DNA from: Blastococcus mobilis
GTDB lineage: Bacteria; Actinomycetota; Actinomycetes; Mycobacteriales; Geodermatophilaceae
DNA: 64,000 bases
NCBI RefSeq assembly: GCF_900188025.1
Contig: NZ_FZNO01000002.1
Coordinates: 1-64,000 of the forward strand
Direction: 5' to 3'
Shown: positions 40,383-51,460 of the stretch, in pieces
Layout: every line of letters starts with the position of its first letter
Position numbering within the stretch: the stretch's first letter is position 1
Notes under the pieces: generated by a model
The model's input: the letters and a program-made list of their open reading frames with translations, nothing else
Told to the model about the DNA's origin: nothing
Databases searched by the model: none
Program-made: the position numbers and the translations under genes

Positions 40383-41432
40383 ATGACCACGCTCTGGGAC
40401 ACGACCGGCTCGGCCGTGGTGAAGGAACTTGCGGCGCAGCGGCGCACCGGCGGCGCCGTGCTCTCCGGCGTGGCGCTCACCCTGGTCGTCGTCGCGGACG
40501 AGAGCCGGGTCACCGAGGCCGAGGAGGCCGCGACGCACGCCGCCGAGGCGCACCCGTGCCGCGTCCTCGTCGTGGTGCGACGGCAGATCGACGCGCCGAC
40601 GCCGCGGCTGGACGCCGAGGTGGCGATCGGGGGCCGGCTCGGCCCCGGTGAGGCCGTGGTCATGCGGATGTACGGCCGGCTCGGGTTGCACGCGGAGTCG
40701 GTGGTGCTGCCGCTGCTCGCCGCCGACGCCCCCGTGGTGGCCTGGTGGCACGCTCCGCCGCCGGATCAGTTGTCGACCGACGCGCTCGCCGTCTTCGCCG
40801 ACCGGCGGATCACCGACAGCTCCATCTCCGACGACCCCCTGGCTGCACTGAAGACCCGCGCCGCCGACTACGCCCCGGGTGACACGGACCTGGCGTGGAC
40901 GCGGAGCACGGCGTGGCGGACGATCCTGGCCTCGACCCTCGACTCGGTGTCCGGCCGGCGGGGGGAACCGGTCGTGGTGCGGAGCGGCCGCATCTCAGGC
41001 GATCCGGGAAATCCGACTGCGGCGCTCCTGGCCGGCTGGCTGATCTCGCGGTGCGGTTGCCCCATCACCGTGGAGGAGGGCGGGCGCAGGCCGGGCTCCA
41101 GCGGCGTCGACTCGGTCGTCCTGGAGCTCGACCAGGACGAGGAGGTGCAGCTGCACGCCGACCGCAAGGGCAGCGCCGTGATCTCCCAGCCGCACCGGCC
41201 CGACGCCACCGTGGCCCTGCCCGAGCGGGCACTGGGTGACCTGCTCAGCGAGGAGCTGCGCCGGCTGGACACCGACGAGCCCTACCGCGACGCACTGGAG
41301 GCCGCGACCGGTGTGACCGGCCTGGCCGACCGGTCGCCGGTGCGGGAGTACGTGTGGGTCGACCCCGCCGAGGAGAACGCCGACGGCGACCACCCCAGGG
41401 AACGCGCCGCAGCGAAGAGCCCCGACTCGTGA
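40383..41432 (+). CDS. opcA: Glucose-6-phosphate dehydrogenase assembly protein OpcA
   Basis: This 349-residue OpcA protein, which activates or assembles Zwf, starts MTTLWDTTGSAVVKELAAQR, typical of actinobacterial members. ADAPVVAWWHAPPP and the middle RSTAWRTILAS are family hallmarks. The ATG has GAGGAG 5 bases upstream. Its stop overlaps the pgl GTG. Confidence 0.93.
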   Translation: MTTLWDTTGSAVVKELAAQRRTGGAVLSGVALTLVVVADESRVTEAEEAATHAAEAHPCRVLVVVRRQIDAPTPRLDAEVAIGGRLGPGEAVVMRMYGRLGLHAESVVLPLLAADAPVVAWWHAPPPDQLSTDALAVFADRRITDSSISDDPLAALKTRAADYAPGDTDLAWTRSTAWRTILASTLDSVSGRRGEPVVVRSGRISGDPGNPTAALLAGWLISRCGCPITVEEGGRRPGSSGVDSVVLELDQDEEVQLHADRKGSAVISQPHRPDATVALPERALGDLLSEELRRLDTDEPYRDALEAATGVTGLADRSPVREYVWVDPAEENADGDHPRERAAAKSPDS

Positions 41433-42247
41433 GCACGTCCCCGCCGGACGTCGTCGTCGAGCCCGACGCCGAACACCTGGCACGGGCCGGGGCCGAGGCG
41501 CTCGTCGCGCGCCTCGCCGCGGCGCAGGCCGTGCACGGGACGGCGTCGGTGGTGCTCACCGGCGGAGGCATCGGTACCGCGGTCCTCCGACGGGTCGCCG
41601 AGCTGGCTGCCGAGCCGGTCGGCGAGACCGTCGACTGGACGGCGGTGCACGTCTGGTGGGGCGACGAGCGATTCGTTCCGGCCGACGACGACGAACGCAA
41701 CGAGAAGGCGGCCCGCCGCGTACTGCTGGACGTCGTCGGCGTCCCGGCGGAGCGGGTGCATGCGATGCCCGCGTCGGACGGGGAGTTCGCCGAGCCCGAG
41801 GACGCCGCCGCCTGGTACGCCGCCGAGCTGGCCGCCGCCGCACCGGAGGGGCGTGCCGTGCCCCGCCTCGACGTCCTGCTGCTCGGGATGGGCCCGGAAG
41901 GTCACGTCGCGTCCATCTTCCCGGAGACACCGGCCGCGCGGGACGAGCGTCCCGTCGTCGCGGTGCGGGACTGCCCCAAGCCGCCGCCGACCCGGGTCAG
42001 CCTGGGCTTTGCCGCCATCAACGCCGCGGAGGAGGTCTGGCTGCTGGTGTCCGGGGAGGCGAAGGCGCCGGCCGTCGCCGCGGCGCTGGCCGAGGGGGCG
42101 ACGGCGGAGCAGCTTCCCGCCGCGGGCGTGCACGGCGTCCGGACCACCAGGTGGTTGCTCGACCGCGCCGCCGCCGCCGGGCTGCCCGTGTCGCCCGGAC
42201 AGGGGCTTAAGTCTGTATCCGCGAGGCACGCGACGGACTCCACTTGA
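41429..42247 (+). CDS. pgl: 6-phosphogluconolactonase
   Basis: This 272-residue NagB-like hydrolase of the DevB/Pgl group opens the lactone made by Zwf. It has VVLTGGGIG near the start, VWWGDERFVPADDDERN, LLGMGPEGHVASIFP and the closing PLL-like region. GTG 41429 overlaps the opcA stop (GTGA). The last ~20 residues (GLKSVSARHATDST) seem an extra tail. Confidence 0.92.
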   Translation: MSTSPPDVVVEPDAEHLARAGAEALVARLAAAQAVHGTASVVLTGGGIGTAVLRRVAELAAEPVGETVDWTAVHVWWGDERFVPADDDERNEKAARRVLLDVVGVPAERVHAMPASDGEFAEPEDAAAWYAAELAAAAPEGRAVPRLDVLLLGMGPEGHVASIFPETPAARDERPVVAVRDCPKPPPTRVSLGFAAINAAEEVWLLVSGEAKAPAVAAALAEGATAEQLPAAGVHGVRTTRWLLDRAAAAGLPVSPGQGLKSVSARHATDST

Positions 42248-42250
42248 GGC

Positions 42251-42272
42251 GAGCGGTCGCCTCCGGCCGCTC
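42251..42272 (+). terminator. Short hairpin after pgl
   Basis: A 6-bp GAGCGG stem with a 10-base loop starts 3 bases after the pgl stop. It is a modest candidate for ending the pentose-phosphate operon. Confidence 0.4.
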
Positions 42273-42298
42273 AGCACCAGCCGTCCAGGAGTTGTCCG

Positions 42299-42547
42299 AT
42301 GACCGTCTCCGAGGCCCGCACCGCGAGCACCGCCCCGCCGATCCCGCGCCCGCGCGACGCCGAACCCTGCCTGCCCGAGGCGGCCGGCACCGGGACGCCC
42401 CTGGTTCCGGAGCTTCCCGAGGCGCACTATCCCTGGCCGGAGCCGTGGCGGTCAGCCCGGGGCGCACAACCGCGCAGCGAGTTCTGGCACGCCGAGAGCG
42501 GCAGCTGGCGATCCCGGGGACCGGTGTCCGCCCCGCGCGCCGACTGA
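42299..42547 (+). CDS. Small Pro/Glu-rich hypothetical protein
   Basis: This is an 82-residue protein of unknown function. It is hydrophilic and proline-rich, with PEAHYPWPEPWRSARGA and SEFWHAESGSW. A proper ribosome site (CAGGAG, 8 bases before the ATG) supports it. It ends two bases before the rbpA stop on the other strand. It could be a small basic-acidic binding protein, but I recognise no domain. Confidence 0.5.
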   Translation: MTVSEARTASTAPPIPRPRDAEPCLPEAAGTGTPLVPELPEAHYPWPEPWRSARGAQPRSEFWHAESGSWRSRGPVSAPRAD

Positions 42548-42549
42548 TC

Positions 42550-42891
42550 TCAGACGCTGCGGCGCTGGTGCAGCCGGGTCAGGGCTTCCTCGAGGAGCGC
42601 GTCCCCGTCGGCGTCGCTGCGCCGCTCGCGGACGTAGGCCAGGTGGGTCTTGTACGGCTCGCTGCGTGGCGCCGGCGGCGGGTTCTGCTGATCCTGCCCG
42701 GCCGGGAGACCGCAGCGCGGGCAGTCCCAGAGCTCGGGCACGTCCGCCTCCGAGGCGAAGGCGACGCGGGTCTCGTGCCGGTTGGCGCACCAGAACGGGA
42801 TGCGGTTCCGCGGAGCCGCCTCACCGCGCTCGACCTCACCCATCGGACCTGCGCCGACCCGGGTCCCCCGGATCGCATTGCCACCAGCCAC
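42550..42891 (-). CDS. rbpA: RNA polymerase-binding protein RbpA
   Basis: This 113-residue actinobacteria-specific transcription activator binds sigma and the RNA polymerase beta subunit. It has ATRG-like GNAIRGTRVGAGPMGEVERG, the zinc-ribbon-like FWCANRHE...WDCPRCGLPAG, and the sigma-interaction end KTHLAYVRERRSDADGDALL. GTG 42891 is the start by family alignment, with GGGGGC upstream; the longer frame is not RbpA-like. It closes the uvrC-to-rbpA gene block. Confidence 0.95.
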   Translation of the reverse strand: MAGGNAIRGTRVGAGPMGEVERGEAAPRNRIPFWCANRHETRVAFASEADVPELWDCPRCGLPAGQDQQNPPPAPRSEPYKTHLAYVRERRSDADGDALLEEALTRLHQRRSV

Positions 42892-43015
42892 GAGCGCCCC
42901 CTGCAGTCCTCGCCGGTCGTGCGGCACGTCACGGCCGCGGGCGAAGTCTAGGGCCTGGTGGCGCCATCTCCGGTCACGTTTCTGCGCCGGATCGATCGGG
43001 AGCCCGAGCGGGCGC

Positions 43016-43252
43016 TCAGCCGACCTTGAGCAGGATTCCCAGGCCGACGATGCAGACACTCCAGATCAGTGCACAGAACACCGTGAGCCGGTTGAGGTTC
43101 TTCTCCACGACCGAGGACCCGCTCAGCGAGGAGGACACCGCGCCGCCGAACATCGAGGACAGACCGCCGCCCTTGCCCCGGTGCAGCAGGATCAGCACCA
43201 CGAGGAGCGTGCTGGTGAGGACCAGCAGCACGTTGAGGACCAGCTCGACCAT
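43016..43252 (-). CDS. secG: Protein-export membrane protein SecG
   Basis: This 78-residue SecYEG accessory subunit has two membrane helices (residues 2-23 and 54-74) around the conserved HRGKGGGLSSMFGG loop. Length and motif are standard. It sits between the ABC lipoprotein gene and rbpA rather than next to tpiA as in many actinobacteria. Confidence 0.95.
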   Translation of the reverse strand: MVELVLNVLLVLTSTLLVVLILLHRGKGGGLSSMFGGAVSSSLSGSSVVEKNLNRLTVFCALIWSVCIVGLGILLKVG

Positions 43253-43317
43253 GACTTCTCCAGGCTAGGCGACCGGCAGGAGGGCACCGGGCTCTGGTCT
43301 ACGAGCCTAACCGACGC

Positions 43318-45099
43318 TCAGCGCACGCCCGCGGTGGCGAGGTCGTAGCCGCTGTAGGGCTGCATCACCACACCGTTGCGCAACCGCTGGCCCGCGACCA
43401 GCTGCACCCGCACCTCGGCCAGCGGCACGTACACCGACGTCTCCGACACCGCCGTGGCGACCTCGCGCCACGCGTCCGGATCATCGGCGGCCTGGGCGGC
43501 GTCCACCAGTGCATTGACGGCCGGGTCGTCGAGCCGGGCGTAGTTGGTGTTGCCGACGTGCCGGAGGCTGCCGCCGTCGACGAGCGGCGTCAGGAACGAG
43601 GCCGGCGTCGGGAAGTCCGCCGTCCAGGTGGCGAGCACGATGCCGAAGCCGTTCGCCGCCACGTTGTCGGGGTTCCCGACATCGGTCGCGTAGAAGCTCG
43701 TGGCGCTCAGCGGCCGGACCTCTGCGTCGATGCCCACCTCGGCCAGTTGCCCGGCGATCAGCCCGGCGACCTCGACACTGGTCGGCGTGTCGGCAACCGC
43801 GAGGACGGTGCCGAAGCCGTCGGGGTGCCCGCAGGCCGCCAGCGAGGCCCGGGCGGCCGAGAGATCGGGACCCGGGTCGGAGTCCTCGGGACCGCCGCCG
43901 AGGCCACGCGGCCACAGCTGCGACCGGCGGACCGCGTTGGCCGCCCCACCCAGCTCCTCCTGCACCGCCGCGCGGTCGACCGCCGCTGCGACCGCGGCGC
44001 GGCAGTCGGCGTTGTTCATCGGCGCGACGTCGGTCGGCAGGGCGAGCAGCCGGAGGGCCCCGGTGGTCGTGTCGTCCACCCGGTCGCGGACCGGGTGGTC
44101 CTCGTCCGCGTCCAACCGGGCGGTGGTCGCCGGCTGCACGCCGGTGCCCGTGATGTCCGCGTCGGCGGACCCGGCCAGCAGCGCCTGATCCCGCTCCACG
44201 CCCGTCAGCCCCGTCCGGACGACGACCCGGTCGGGTAGCGCGGTGCGGACGGCGTCGGTGGCGGGGTCCCATTCCGGGTTCCGCTCGAGCAGGATGCCCG
44301 TCGCCGGGTCGACCGAGGCGATCGCGTACGGCCCCGAGGAGACGGGGTCCTGGCCGTACTCGGCGGCGGTGTCGGCCTCGATGGGCACGGGACTGCTGGA
44401 CGGCAGTGCCATGACGTACGGGAAGTCCGGCTGGGGTGCGCGCAGCCGGAACGTGATCGTGCGGTCGTCGGGGATCTCGACGGCGGCGAGGTCCAGCTTG
44501 TCGGGCGACTCGTCCTGATAGGGGCCGGCGTAGGGGTTGCCGGGGTCGTCGAGCAGGTCCACGACATACGTGGGGCCGCCGACGATCACGTCGGAGGCGA
44601 AGGACCGCTCGATGCCGTACTTGAGGTCGCGACTGGTGATCGGGCGGCCGTTCTCGAAGCGGACGCCGTCCCGCAGGGTGAACGTCCAGCTCAGTCCGTC
44701 CTCCGACGGGGTGCCGAGGTCGGTGGCGAGGTCGGGCACCAGTTCGTCGGTGCGGCCTGGCTCGGAGGAGTAGGTGACCAGGGTGCGGGTGTAGAGCCGC
44801 ATCAGGTTCCAGACACCCGGGAGGTAGGACCGCTGGGGGTCGAGGCTGTCGATCTCCGCCGACACCACCCGCAGCGTCCCGCCGGTCCGGTCGGAGGGGG
44901 CGCGCACGCCGGTCACTCCCGCGTCGGGGGTCCCCTCGACCACGGGGACGTCGGCGCGCCCCCCGGTCCCGCCACCGCAGCTGACGGCGATGACGACCAC
45001 CAGCAGGACGACGGCCGCGGCGGCCAGAACCCGCCGCCGCGGCCGGTCGCGGATCCATGTGGGGAGCCGGTCCCGCAGCCGCTCCAGGGTGCTCTCCAC
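43318..45099 (-). CDS. Family 5 extracellular solute-binding lipoprotein
   Basis: This ~593-residue periplasmic-type binding protein of the oligopeptide (DppA/OppA-like) family has an N-terminal basic stretch, a hydrophobic helix and the lipobox-like IAVSC before a GGGTGG linker. The SBP-bac-5 core includes SLDPQRSYLP, the WTFTLRDGVRFENGRPITS signature and NNADCRAAVAAAVDRAAV. No permease or ATPase gene is adjacent, so it may work with a transporter elsewhere or serve as an orphan surface protein. I use GTG 45099; GTG 45123 is possible. It is inserted in the glycolytic gene string. Confidence 0.85.
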   Translation of the reverse strand: MESTLERLRDRLPTWIRDRPRRRVLAAAAVVLLVVVIAVSCGGGTGGRADVPVVEGTPDAGVTGVRAPSDRTGGTLRVVSAEIDSLDPQRSYLPGVWNLMRLYTRTLVTYSSEPGRTDELVPDLATDLGTPSEDGLSWTFTLRDGVRFENGRPITSRDLKYGIERSFASDVIVGGPTYVVDLLDDPGNPYAGPYQDESPDKLDLAAVEIPDDRTITFRLRAPQPDFPYVMALPSSSPVPIEADTAAEYGQDPVSSGPYAIASVDPATGILLERNPEWDPATDAVRTALPDRVVVRTGLTGVERDQALLAGSADADITGTGVQPATTARLDADEDHPVRDRVDDTTTGALRLLALPTDVAPMNNADCRAAVAAAVDRAAVQEELGGAANAVRRSQLWPRGLGGGPEDSDPGPDLSAARASLAACGHPDGFGTVLAVADTPTSVEVAGLIAGQLAEVGIDAEVRPLSATSFYATDVGNPDNVAANGFGIVLATWTADFPTPASFLTPLVDGGSLRHVGNTNYARLDDPAVNALVDAAQAADDPDAWREVATAVSETSVYVPLAEVRVQLVAGQRLRNGVVMQPYSGYDLATAGVR

Positions 45100-45148
45100 T
45101 GCCTGCTGCCCGCTCCCACCCACATGCGGCCGGCGGCGGCAGCGGGGC

Positions 45149-45976
45149 TCAGCTGCCGTCGGCGGCGATCCGACAGATCTGCGCGAACTCGTCGGCGTCC
45201 AGGCTCGCGCCGCCGACGAGGGCACCGTCGATGTCCGGCCCGGCCAGGATCCCGGCCGTGCTCGCGGCCTTCACCGACCCGCCGTAGAGGATACGGACGG
45301 AGGCGGCCGTCTCCGGGCTGAACCGCTCGGCGAGCCGCGCCCGGAGTGCGCCGCAGACCTCCTGCGCATCCTCCGGAGTAGCCACCTCTCCGGTGCCGAT
45401 CGCCCACACCGGCTCGTAGGCGATGACCAGCGAGGCCACCTGCTCCGCCGTGAGGCCCTCCAGGGAGGCGTCGAGCTGGGTCGTGCAGTACGCGACGTGC
45501 TCGCCGGCCTGCCGGATCTCCAGCCCCTCCCCCACGCAGACGATGGGGACGACGCCGTGCCGCAGTGCGGCCCGCGCCTTGGCCGCCACCACGGCGTCGT
45601 CCTCGGCGTGCATCGCCCGCCGCTCCGAGTGACCGACGGTGACGTACTGGCAGGCCAGCGCGGCGAGCATCCCGCCGCTGACCTCACCGGTGTACGCCCC
45701 GGAGTCGTGCGCCGACAGGTCCTGCGCGCCGAAGCCGACGGCGAGCTTGTCGCCGGTCACCAGGGTCTGCACGCTGCGCAGCGCGGTGAACGGCGGGAGG
45801 ACGACGACGTCGACGGTGTCGAGCACCAGCTCGGGCACCGTGAACGCCAGCTTCTGCACCAGGCCGATGGCCTCCAGGTGCGTCATGTGCATCTTCCAGT
45901 TGCCGGCGATCAGCGTGCGCCGGCCCTCCCCCTGGAAGGCGCCACGCCTGGGTTCGGTGCGTTCCTTGCGCGCCAT
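45149..45976 (-). CDS. tpiA: Triosephosphate isomerase
   Basis: This 275-residue (beta/alpha)8 enzyme interconverts dihydroxyacetone phosphate and glyceraldehyde-3-phosphate. It has the substrate lysine in [12 protein letters not shown], catalytic His in [10 protein letters not shown], catalytic Glu in [11 protein letters not shown] and phosphate loop [11 protein letters not shown] 45976 overlaps the pgk stop by one base (TGATG); a GTG three bases earlier is also usable. Confidence 0.96.
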   Translation of the reverse strand: MARKERTEPRRGAFQGEGRRTLIAGNWKMHMTHLEAIGLVQKLAFTVPELVLDTVDVVVLPPFTALRSVQTLVTGDKLAVGFGAQDLSAHDSGAYTGEVSGGMLAALACQYVTVGHSERRAMHAEDDAVVAAKARAALRHGVVPIVCVGEGLEIRQAGEHVAYCTTQLDASLEGLTAEQVASLVIAYEPVWAIGTGEVATPEDAQEVCGALRARLAERFSPETAASVRILYGGSVKAASTAGILAGPDIDGALVGGASLDADEFAQICRIAADGS

Positions 45977-47180
45977 CACTGCCCCGATCCGTCGGCGAGC
46001 ACCACGAGCCCGGGCAGCTCCCGGCCCTCGAGGTACTCCAGCGACGCGCCGCCGCCGGTGCTGATGTGGCCGTAGGCCTGCTCGTCGAGCCCGAGCTGCC
46101 GGACGGCGGCGGCGGAGTCGCCGCCCCCCACCACCGACAGTCCGTCCACGGCGGCGACGGCCGCGGCGACGCCGCGGGTGCCCGCCTGGAAGGGGGCCAG
46201 CTCGAACACGCCCATCGGGCCGTTCCAGAAGACGGTGCGCGCGGCGCCCAGCGCCTGGCCGAACACCTCGACGGTGCGCGGGCCGACATCGAGGCCCATG
46301 AGCCCGTCAGGGATCTCCGACACCGGGACGACGCTGGTTTCTGCCTCGGCGCTGAAGGCCGTGGCGCAGACGACGTCGAGCGGAAGCACGATGCGCTCCC
46401 CGGCCTCGGCCAGCAGCCGACGGCAGGTGTCGACCTGATCGGCCTCCAGCAGCGAGTTCGCGACGCCGTGCCCCTGCGCTGCCAGGAAGGTGAAGCACAT
46501 GCCGCCACCGACCAGGAGCCGGTCGACCTTGGGCAACAGGGCCTCGATGACCGCGAGCTTGTCGCTGACCTTGGAGCCGCCCAGCACGACCAGGTAGGGC
46601 CGGTCGGGTTCGGCGGTCAGCCGGGTCAGCACCTCCAGCTCGCGGGCGACCAGCCGCCCTGCGACGTGCGGGAGCCGCTCGGCGACGTCGAACACCGACG
46701 CGTGCTTGCGGTGCACCGCACCGAAGGCGTCGTCGACGTAGACGTCGGCCAGGTCGGCCAGCCGGTCGGCCAGCTCACCGCGCTCGGCGTCGTCCTTCGA
46801 GGTCTCGGCGGCCTCGAAGCGGACGTTCTCCAGCAGGAGGACGTCGCCGTCGCCCAGCGCGGCCGCCTTGGCGTTCGCGTCCGCACCGGCCACGTCGGTG
46901 GCCAGCGGCACCGTCGTCCCCAGCAGCTCGCCCAGACGTGCCGCGACCGGCGCGAGGGAGAACTGCGGGTCCGGCGCCCCCTTGGGCCGACCGAGGTGGG
47001 CGGCCACGATCACCTTGGCACCGGCCTCGCGCAACGCCTGCAGCGTGGGCAGGCTCGCCCGGATGCGGCCGTCGTCGGTGATGGCCCCCGTGTTCTTGTC
47101 CAGCGGGACGTTCAGGTCGGCGCGCAGCAGGACGCGCCGACCGGAGACGCCGTCGGCGATGAGGTCGTCCAGGCTCCGCA

Positions 47181-47181
<1 letters not shown>
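45976..47181 (-). CDS. pgk: Phosphoglycerate kinase
   Basis: This 401-residue two-domain kinase makes ATP from 1,3-bisphosphoglycerate. It has [24 protein letters not shown], the hinge [20 protein letters not shown] and the nucleotide loop [14 protein letters not shown] 47181 overlaps the gap stop by one base. The three glycolytic genes are translationally linked. Confidence 0.96.
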
Positions 47182-48452
<1,271 letters not shown>

Positions 48453-49433
48453 CTACTGCGCCAGCATGTCGTCGGTGACGACGGATTCTGTGTCCGGGAT
48501 GCCGAGGTCCTTGGCCCGCTTGTCGGCCATGGCCAGCAGGCGGCGGATCCGCCCGGCGACCGCGTCCTTCGTCATCGGCGGATCGGCACGCTGACCCAGC
48601 TCCTCCAGCGACGCCTGGCCGTACTCCAGCCGCAGCCGGCCGGCGACGAGGAGGTGCTCGGGTGCGTCGTTGGCCAGGATCTCCAGCGCCCGCTCCACGC
48701 GTGCGCTGGCGGCCACGGCCGCCCGGGCCGAACGACGCAGGTTCGCGTCGTCGAAGTTGGCGAGCCGGTTCGCCGTCGCCCGGACCTCGCGGCGCATCCG
48801 CCGCTCCTCCCAGGCGAGCACGGCGTCATGGGCTCCCATGCGGGTCAGCAGGGCGCTGATCGCGTCGCCGTCGCGGATGACGACCCGGTCGGCGCCGCGG
48901 ACCTCGCGGGCCTTCGCCGGGATACCGAGGCGCCGCGCGGCGCCGACGAGCGCCATCGCCGCCTCGGGCCCGGGGCAGGTCACCTCCAGGGAGGACGACC
49001 GGCCCGGCTCGGTGAGCGAGCCGTGGGCCAGGAACGCGCCGCGCCAGGCCGCCTCGGCGTCGTTGATGCCGCCGGAGACGACCGACGGCGGCAGGCCGCG
49101 GACGGGCCGGCCGCGCTGGTCGACGAGCCCGGTCTGACGGGCGAGGCCCTCGCCGTGCTTGGCGATCCGCACGAGGTACCGCACGCCCCGGCGGATGTTG
49201 CCGCCGGCGAGCACGCTGACCCCGCTGGTGTAGCCGTACACCTCGCTGATGTCGCGACGCAGTCGTCTGGCTACCGAGCCCGTGTCGAGCTCGGCCTCGA
49301 TGACCACCCGGCCGCCCACGATGTGCAGGCCACCCGAGAAGCGCAGCAGCGCGGTGACCTCCGCCTTGCGCTCGGAGGTCTTCGTGCACTCGACCCGTGA
49401 GAGTTCGTCCTTGACCATTGCGGTCATCGCCAT
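48453..49433 (-). CDS. whiA: Sporulation/division regulator WhiA
   Basis: This 326-residue WhiA protein has the N-terminal LAGLIDADG-like fold ([26 protein letters not shown]) fused to a C-terminal helix-turn-helix ([20 protein letters not shown]). In Streptomyces it partners WhiB and controls septation genes. The DNA-cutting acidic residues of homing endonucleases are not conserved, as in all WhiA. It follows yvcK after 90 bases, where a TTGACT (minus strand) could be part of its own promoter. Confidence 0.95.
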   Translation of the reverse strand: MAMTAMVKDELSRVECTKTSERKAEVTALLRFSGGLHIVGGRVVIEAELDTGSVARRLRRDISEVYGYTSGVSVLAGGNIRRGVRYLVRIAKHGEGLARQTGLVDQRGRPVRGLPPSVVSGGINDAEAAWRGAFLAHGSLTEPGRSSSLEVTCPGPEAAMALVGAARRLGIPAKAREVRGADRVVIRDGDAISALLTRMGAHDAVLAWEERRMRREVRATANRLANFDDANLRRSARAAVAASARVERALEILANDAPEHLLVAGRLRLEYGQASLEELGQRADPPMTKDAVAGRIRRLLAMADKRAKDLGIPDTESVVTDDMLAQ

Positions 49434-49523
49434 GTGCGGCGTCCCCTTCCCCCTTGTACCGACCGCTCAGGATCGAAAGCTGTCGCAGTCAATTCCGATA
49501 CCCGATCGGACACTCGTACTCCC

Positions 49524-50477
49524 TCACCGCGCGCCGACCACGGAGGCCAGCGCGGCCGACAGGCGCACGGGATCGTGCCGTGGCGCACCGTCGAGCTCGG
49601 CGACCGGAGCCAGGACGAGCTCGGCGCCGCACTCCCGCACCGCAGACAGAAGACCACGACGGTCAACGACCCAGTCAGCATCCGCAATCACCGTGTGCAA
49701 CGCCACCCCGTCCAGATGTGACTGCAGCACGCTCAGATGCTCCTCCGGGGAGAACCCTTCGGTCTCCCCGGGCTGCGGCACCAAGTTGAGCACAACCACC
49801 ACCCGGGCGTGCGCGGAGGCCAGCGCGCTGCGCAGTCTGGGCACGAGGAGGTGCGGAAGCACCGAGGTGTACCAGGACCCCGGCCCGAGGGAGACGACGT
49901 CCGCCGCGGCGATCGCCTCGAGGACAGCCGGGTGCACGGGCGGGTCGGGCGGCGAGAGCAGGATCTCCCGCACGCGGCCCGGGGTCGCGGCGATGGCGCC
50001 CTGCCCCCGGATCGTGCGGGTGCGCTCCGGGTCGTCGGGGTCGGTGGTGTCCACCTTGGCCACCAGGTCGAGCGGGACGTCGGCCATCGGCAGCACCCTG
50101 CCGCAGCAGCCGAGAAGCTTCCCCAGGGCGTCGAGCGCCCGCGTGGTGTCGCCCGCGTGCATCTCGGTGAGGCCGGTGAGCATGAGGTTGCCCACCGGGT
50201 GACCGGCGAGCACTCCGGTGCCCCCCAGCCGGTGCTGCAGCAGCGCGGCCAGCTCGCGCCCCCGCGCACCGCCGTCGGCGAGGGCCGCCAGGGCCATCCG
50301 GAGGTCACCAGGAGGCAGGACCGGCATCTCGCGGCGGATCCGGCCCGATGACCCCCCGTCGTCGGCGACGGTGACCACTGCGGTGAGCTCCGTGGTGATC
50401 CGGCGCCAGGCCTCGAGTGCGGCCGCCAGTCCGTGACCGCCGCCGAAGGCCACGACCCGCGGGTTTCTCCCGTCCAC
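49524..50477 (-). CDS. yvcK: YvcK-family gluconeogenesis factor (UDP-sugar-binding)
   Basis: This 317-residue CofD-like protein begins VVAFGGGHGLAAALEAWRR and has VADDGGSSGRIRREM, GNLMLTGL and LGPGSWYTSVLPHLL. YvcK proteins bind UDP-sugars and influence carbon flow and wall synthesis; they are not lactyltransferases. GTG 50477 overlaps the rapZ stop by one base (TAGTG). It sits in the conserved rapZ-yvcK-whiA order. Confidence 0.93.
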   Translation of the reverse strand: MDGRNPRVVAFGGGHGLAAALEAWRRITTELTAVVTVADDGGSSGRIRREMPVLPPGDLRMALAALADGGARGRELAALLQHRLGGTGVLAGHPVGNLMLTGLTEMHAGDTTRALDALGKLLGCCGRVLPMADVPLDLVAKVDTTDPDDPERTRTIRGQGAIAATPGRVREILLSPPDPPVHPAVLEAIAAADVVSLGPGSWYTSVLPHLLVPRLRSALASAHARVVVVLNLVPQPGETEGFSPEEHLSVLQSHLDGVALHTVIADADWVVDRRGLLSAVRECGAELVLAPVAELDGAPRHDPVRLSAALASVVGAR

Positions 50478-51460
50478 TACTCGCGGCCCAGGTCGCGGTG
50501 TCGGGCGGCGGCGGTCAGCCCCTCCGCGGTGAGACGGCGCGCGAACTCCTCGGCGATGGCGACGCTGCGGTGCTTGCCGCCGGTGCAGCCGACCGCGAGC
50601 GTCAGGTAGCGCTTTCCCTCGCGCCGGTAGCCGGGGATCAGCAGCCGGAGCACGTCGGAGTAGCGGTCGAGGAACTCGCCGGCGTCGGCCTGGCCGAGCA
50701 CGTAAGCGCTCACGTCCGGGTCCTTGCCGGTCTTGGGCCGCAGTTCCGGGATCCAGTGGGGGTTGGGCAGGAACCGCGCGTCGATCACCAGGTCCGCGTC
50801 GAGCGGGAGCCCGTACTTGAACCCGAAGCTCATGACGGTCGCCGTGAGCGGTGGCGTGCGGCCCTCGCGGGCGAAGGCGTTCTCGAGCGTCGCGCGCAAC
50901 TGGTGGACGTTGAGATCGCTGGTGTCGACCCAGAGGTCGGCCTCGCCCGCGATCCCGGTGAGCAGGCCCCGCTCGGCGGAGATCCCGTCGATGAGCGTGC
51001 CGGTGCCCTGCAACGGGTGCTCACGGCGCACGGACTCGTACCGCCGCACGAGGACCTCGTCGCGCGCGTGCACGTAGATCACCCGGGGCCGGTTGCCCGC
51101 CTCGGCCAGGACACGGATCGCCTCCTGCAGGTCACTGGAGAAGGCGCGGCTGCGGACGTCGACGACGGCGGCGAAGCGGCGGATGTCGCCACGCGCGCCC
51201 AGCTCGACCATGGGTTGCAGCAGCGCCGGGGGCAGGTTGTCGACGACGAACCAGCCGAGGTCCTCCAGGACGCGGCCGGCACTGAGCTTCCCGGCGCCGG
51301 AGAGCCCGGTGACGACGACGATCTCCAGTGGCTGCACCTCGGTCGTGGTGGGGTCCAGCCCGGGCGCCACGTCGCTGTGCGGACCGGCGGGGCCACCCGG
51401 AGATCGTGGTGCCGCCTGGTCGGGGGCGTCGTCGAGCCCGCTCGGGGCGCCCACGGTCAC
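50477..51460 (-). CDS. rapZ: RapZ-like nucleotide-binding protein
   Basis: This 327-residue RapZ/YvcJ family protein has the P-loop [18 protein letters not shown], switch [12 protein letters not shown] and the C-terminal [16 protein letters not shown] that binds glucosamine-6-phosphate in E. coli RapZ. After the P-loop lysine comes Leu rather than Ser/Thr, an oddity discussed in the findings. The first ~43 residues are Pro/Gly/Asp-rich. GTG 51460 overlaps the uvrC stop (GTGA). Confidence 0.93.
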   Translation of the reverse strand: MTVGAPSGLDDAPDQAAPRSPGGPAGPHSDVAPGLDPTTTEVQPLEIVVVTGLSGAGKLSAGRVLEDLGWFVVDNLPPALLQPMVELGARGDIRRFAAVVDVRSRAFSSDLQEAIRVLAEAGNRPRVIYVHARDEVLVRRYESVRREHPLQGTGTLIDGISAERGLLTGIAGEADLWVDTSDLNVHQLRATLENAFAREGRTPPLTATVMSFGFKYGLPLDADLVIDARFLPNPHWIPELRPKTGKDPDVSAYVLGQADAGEFLDRYSDVLRLLIPGYRREGKRYLTLAVGCTGGKHRSVAIAEEFARRLTAEGLTAAARHRDLGRE

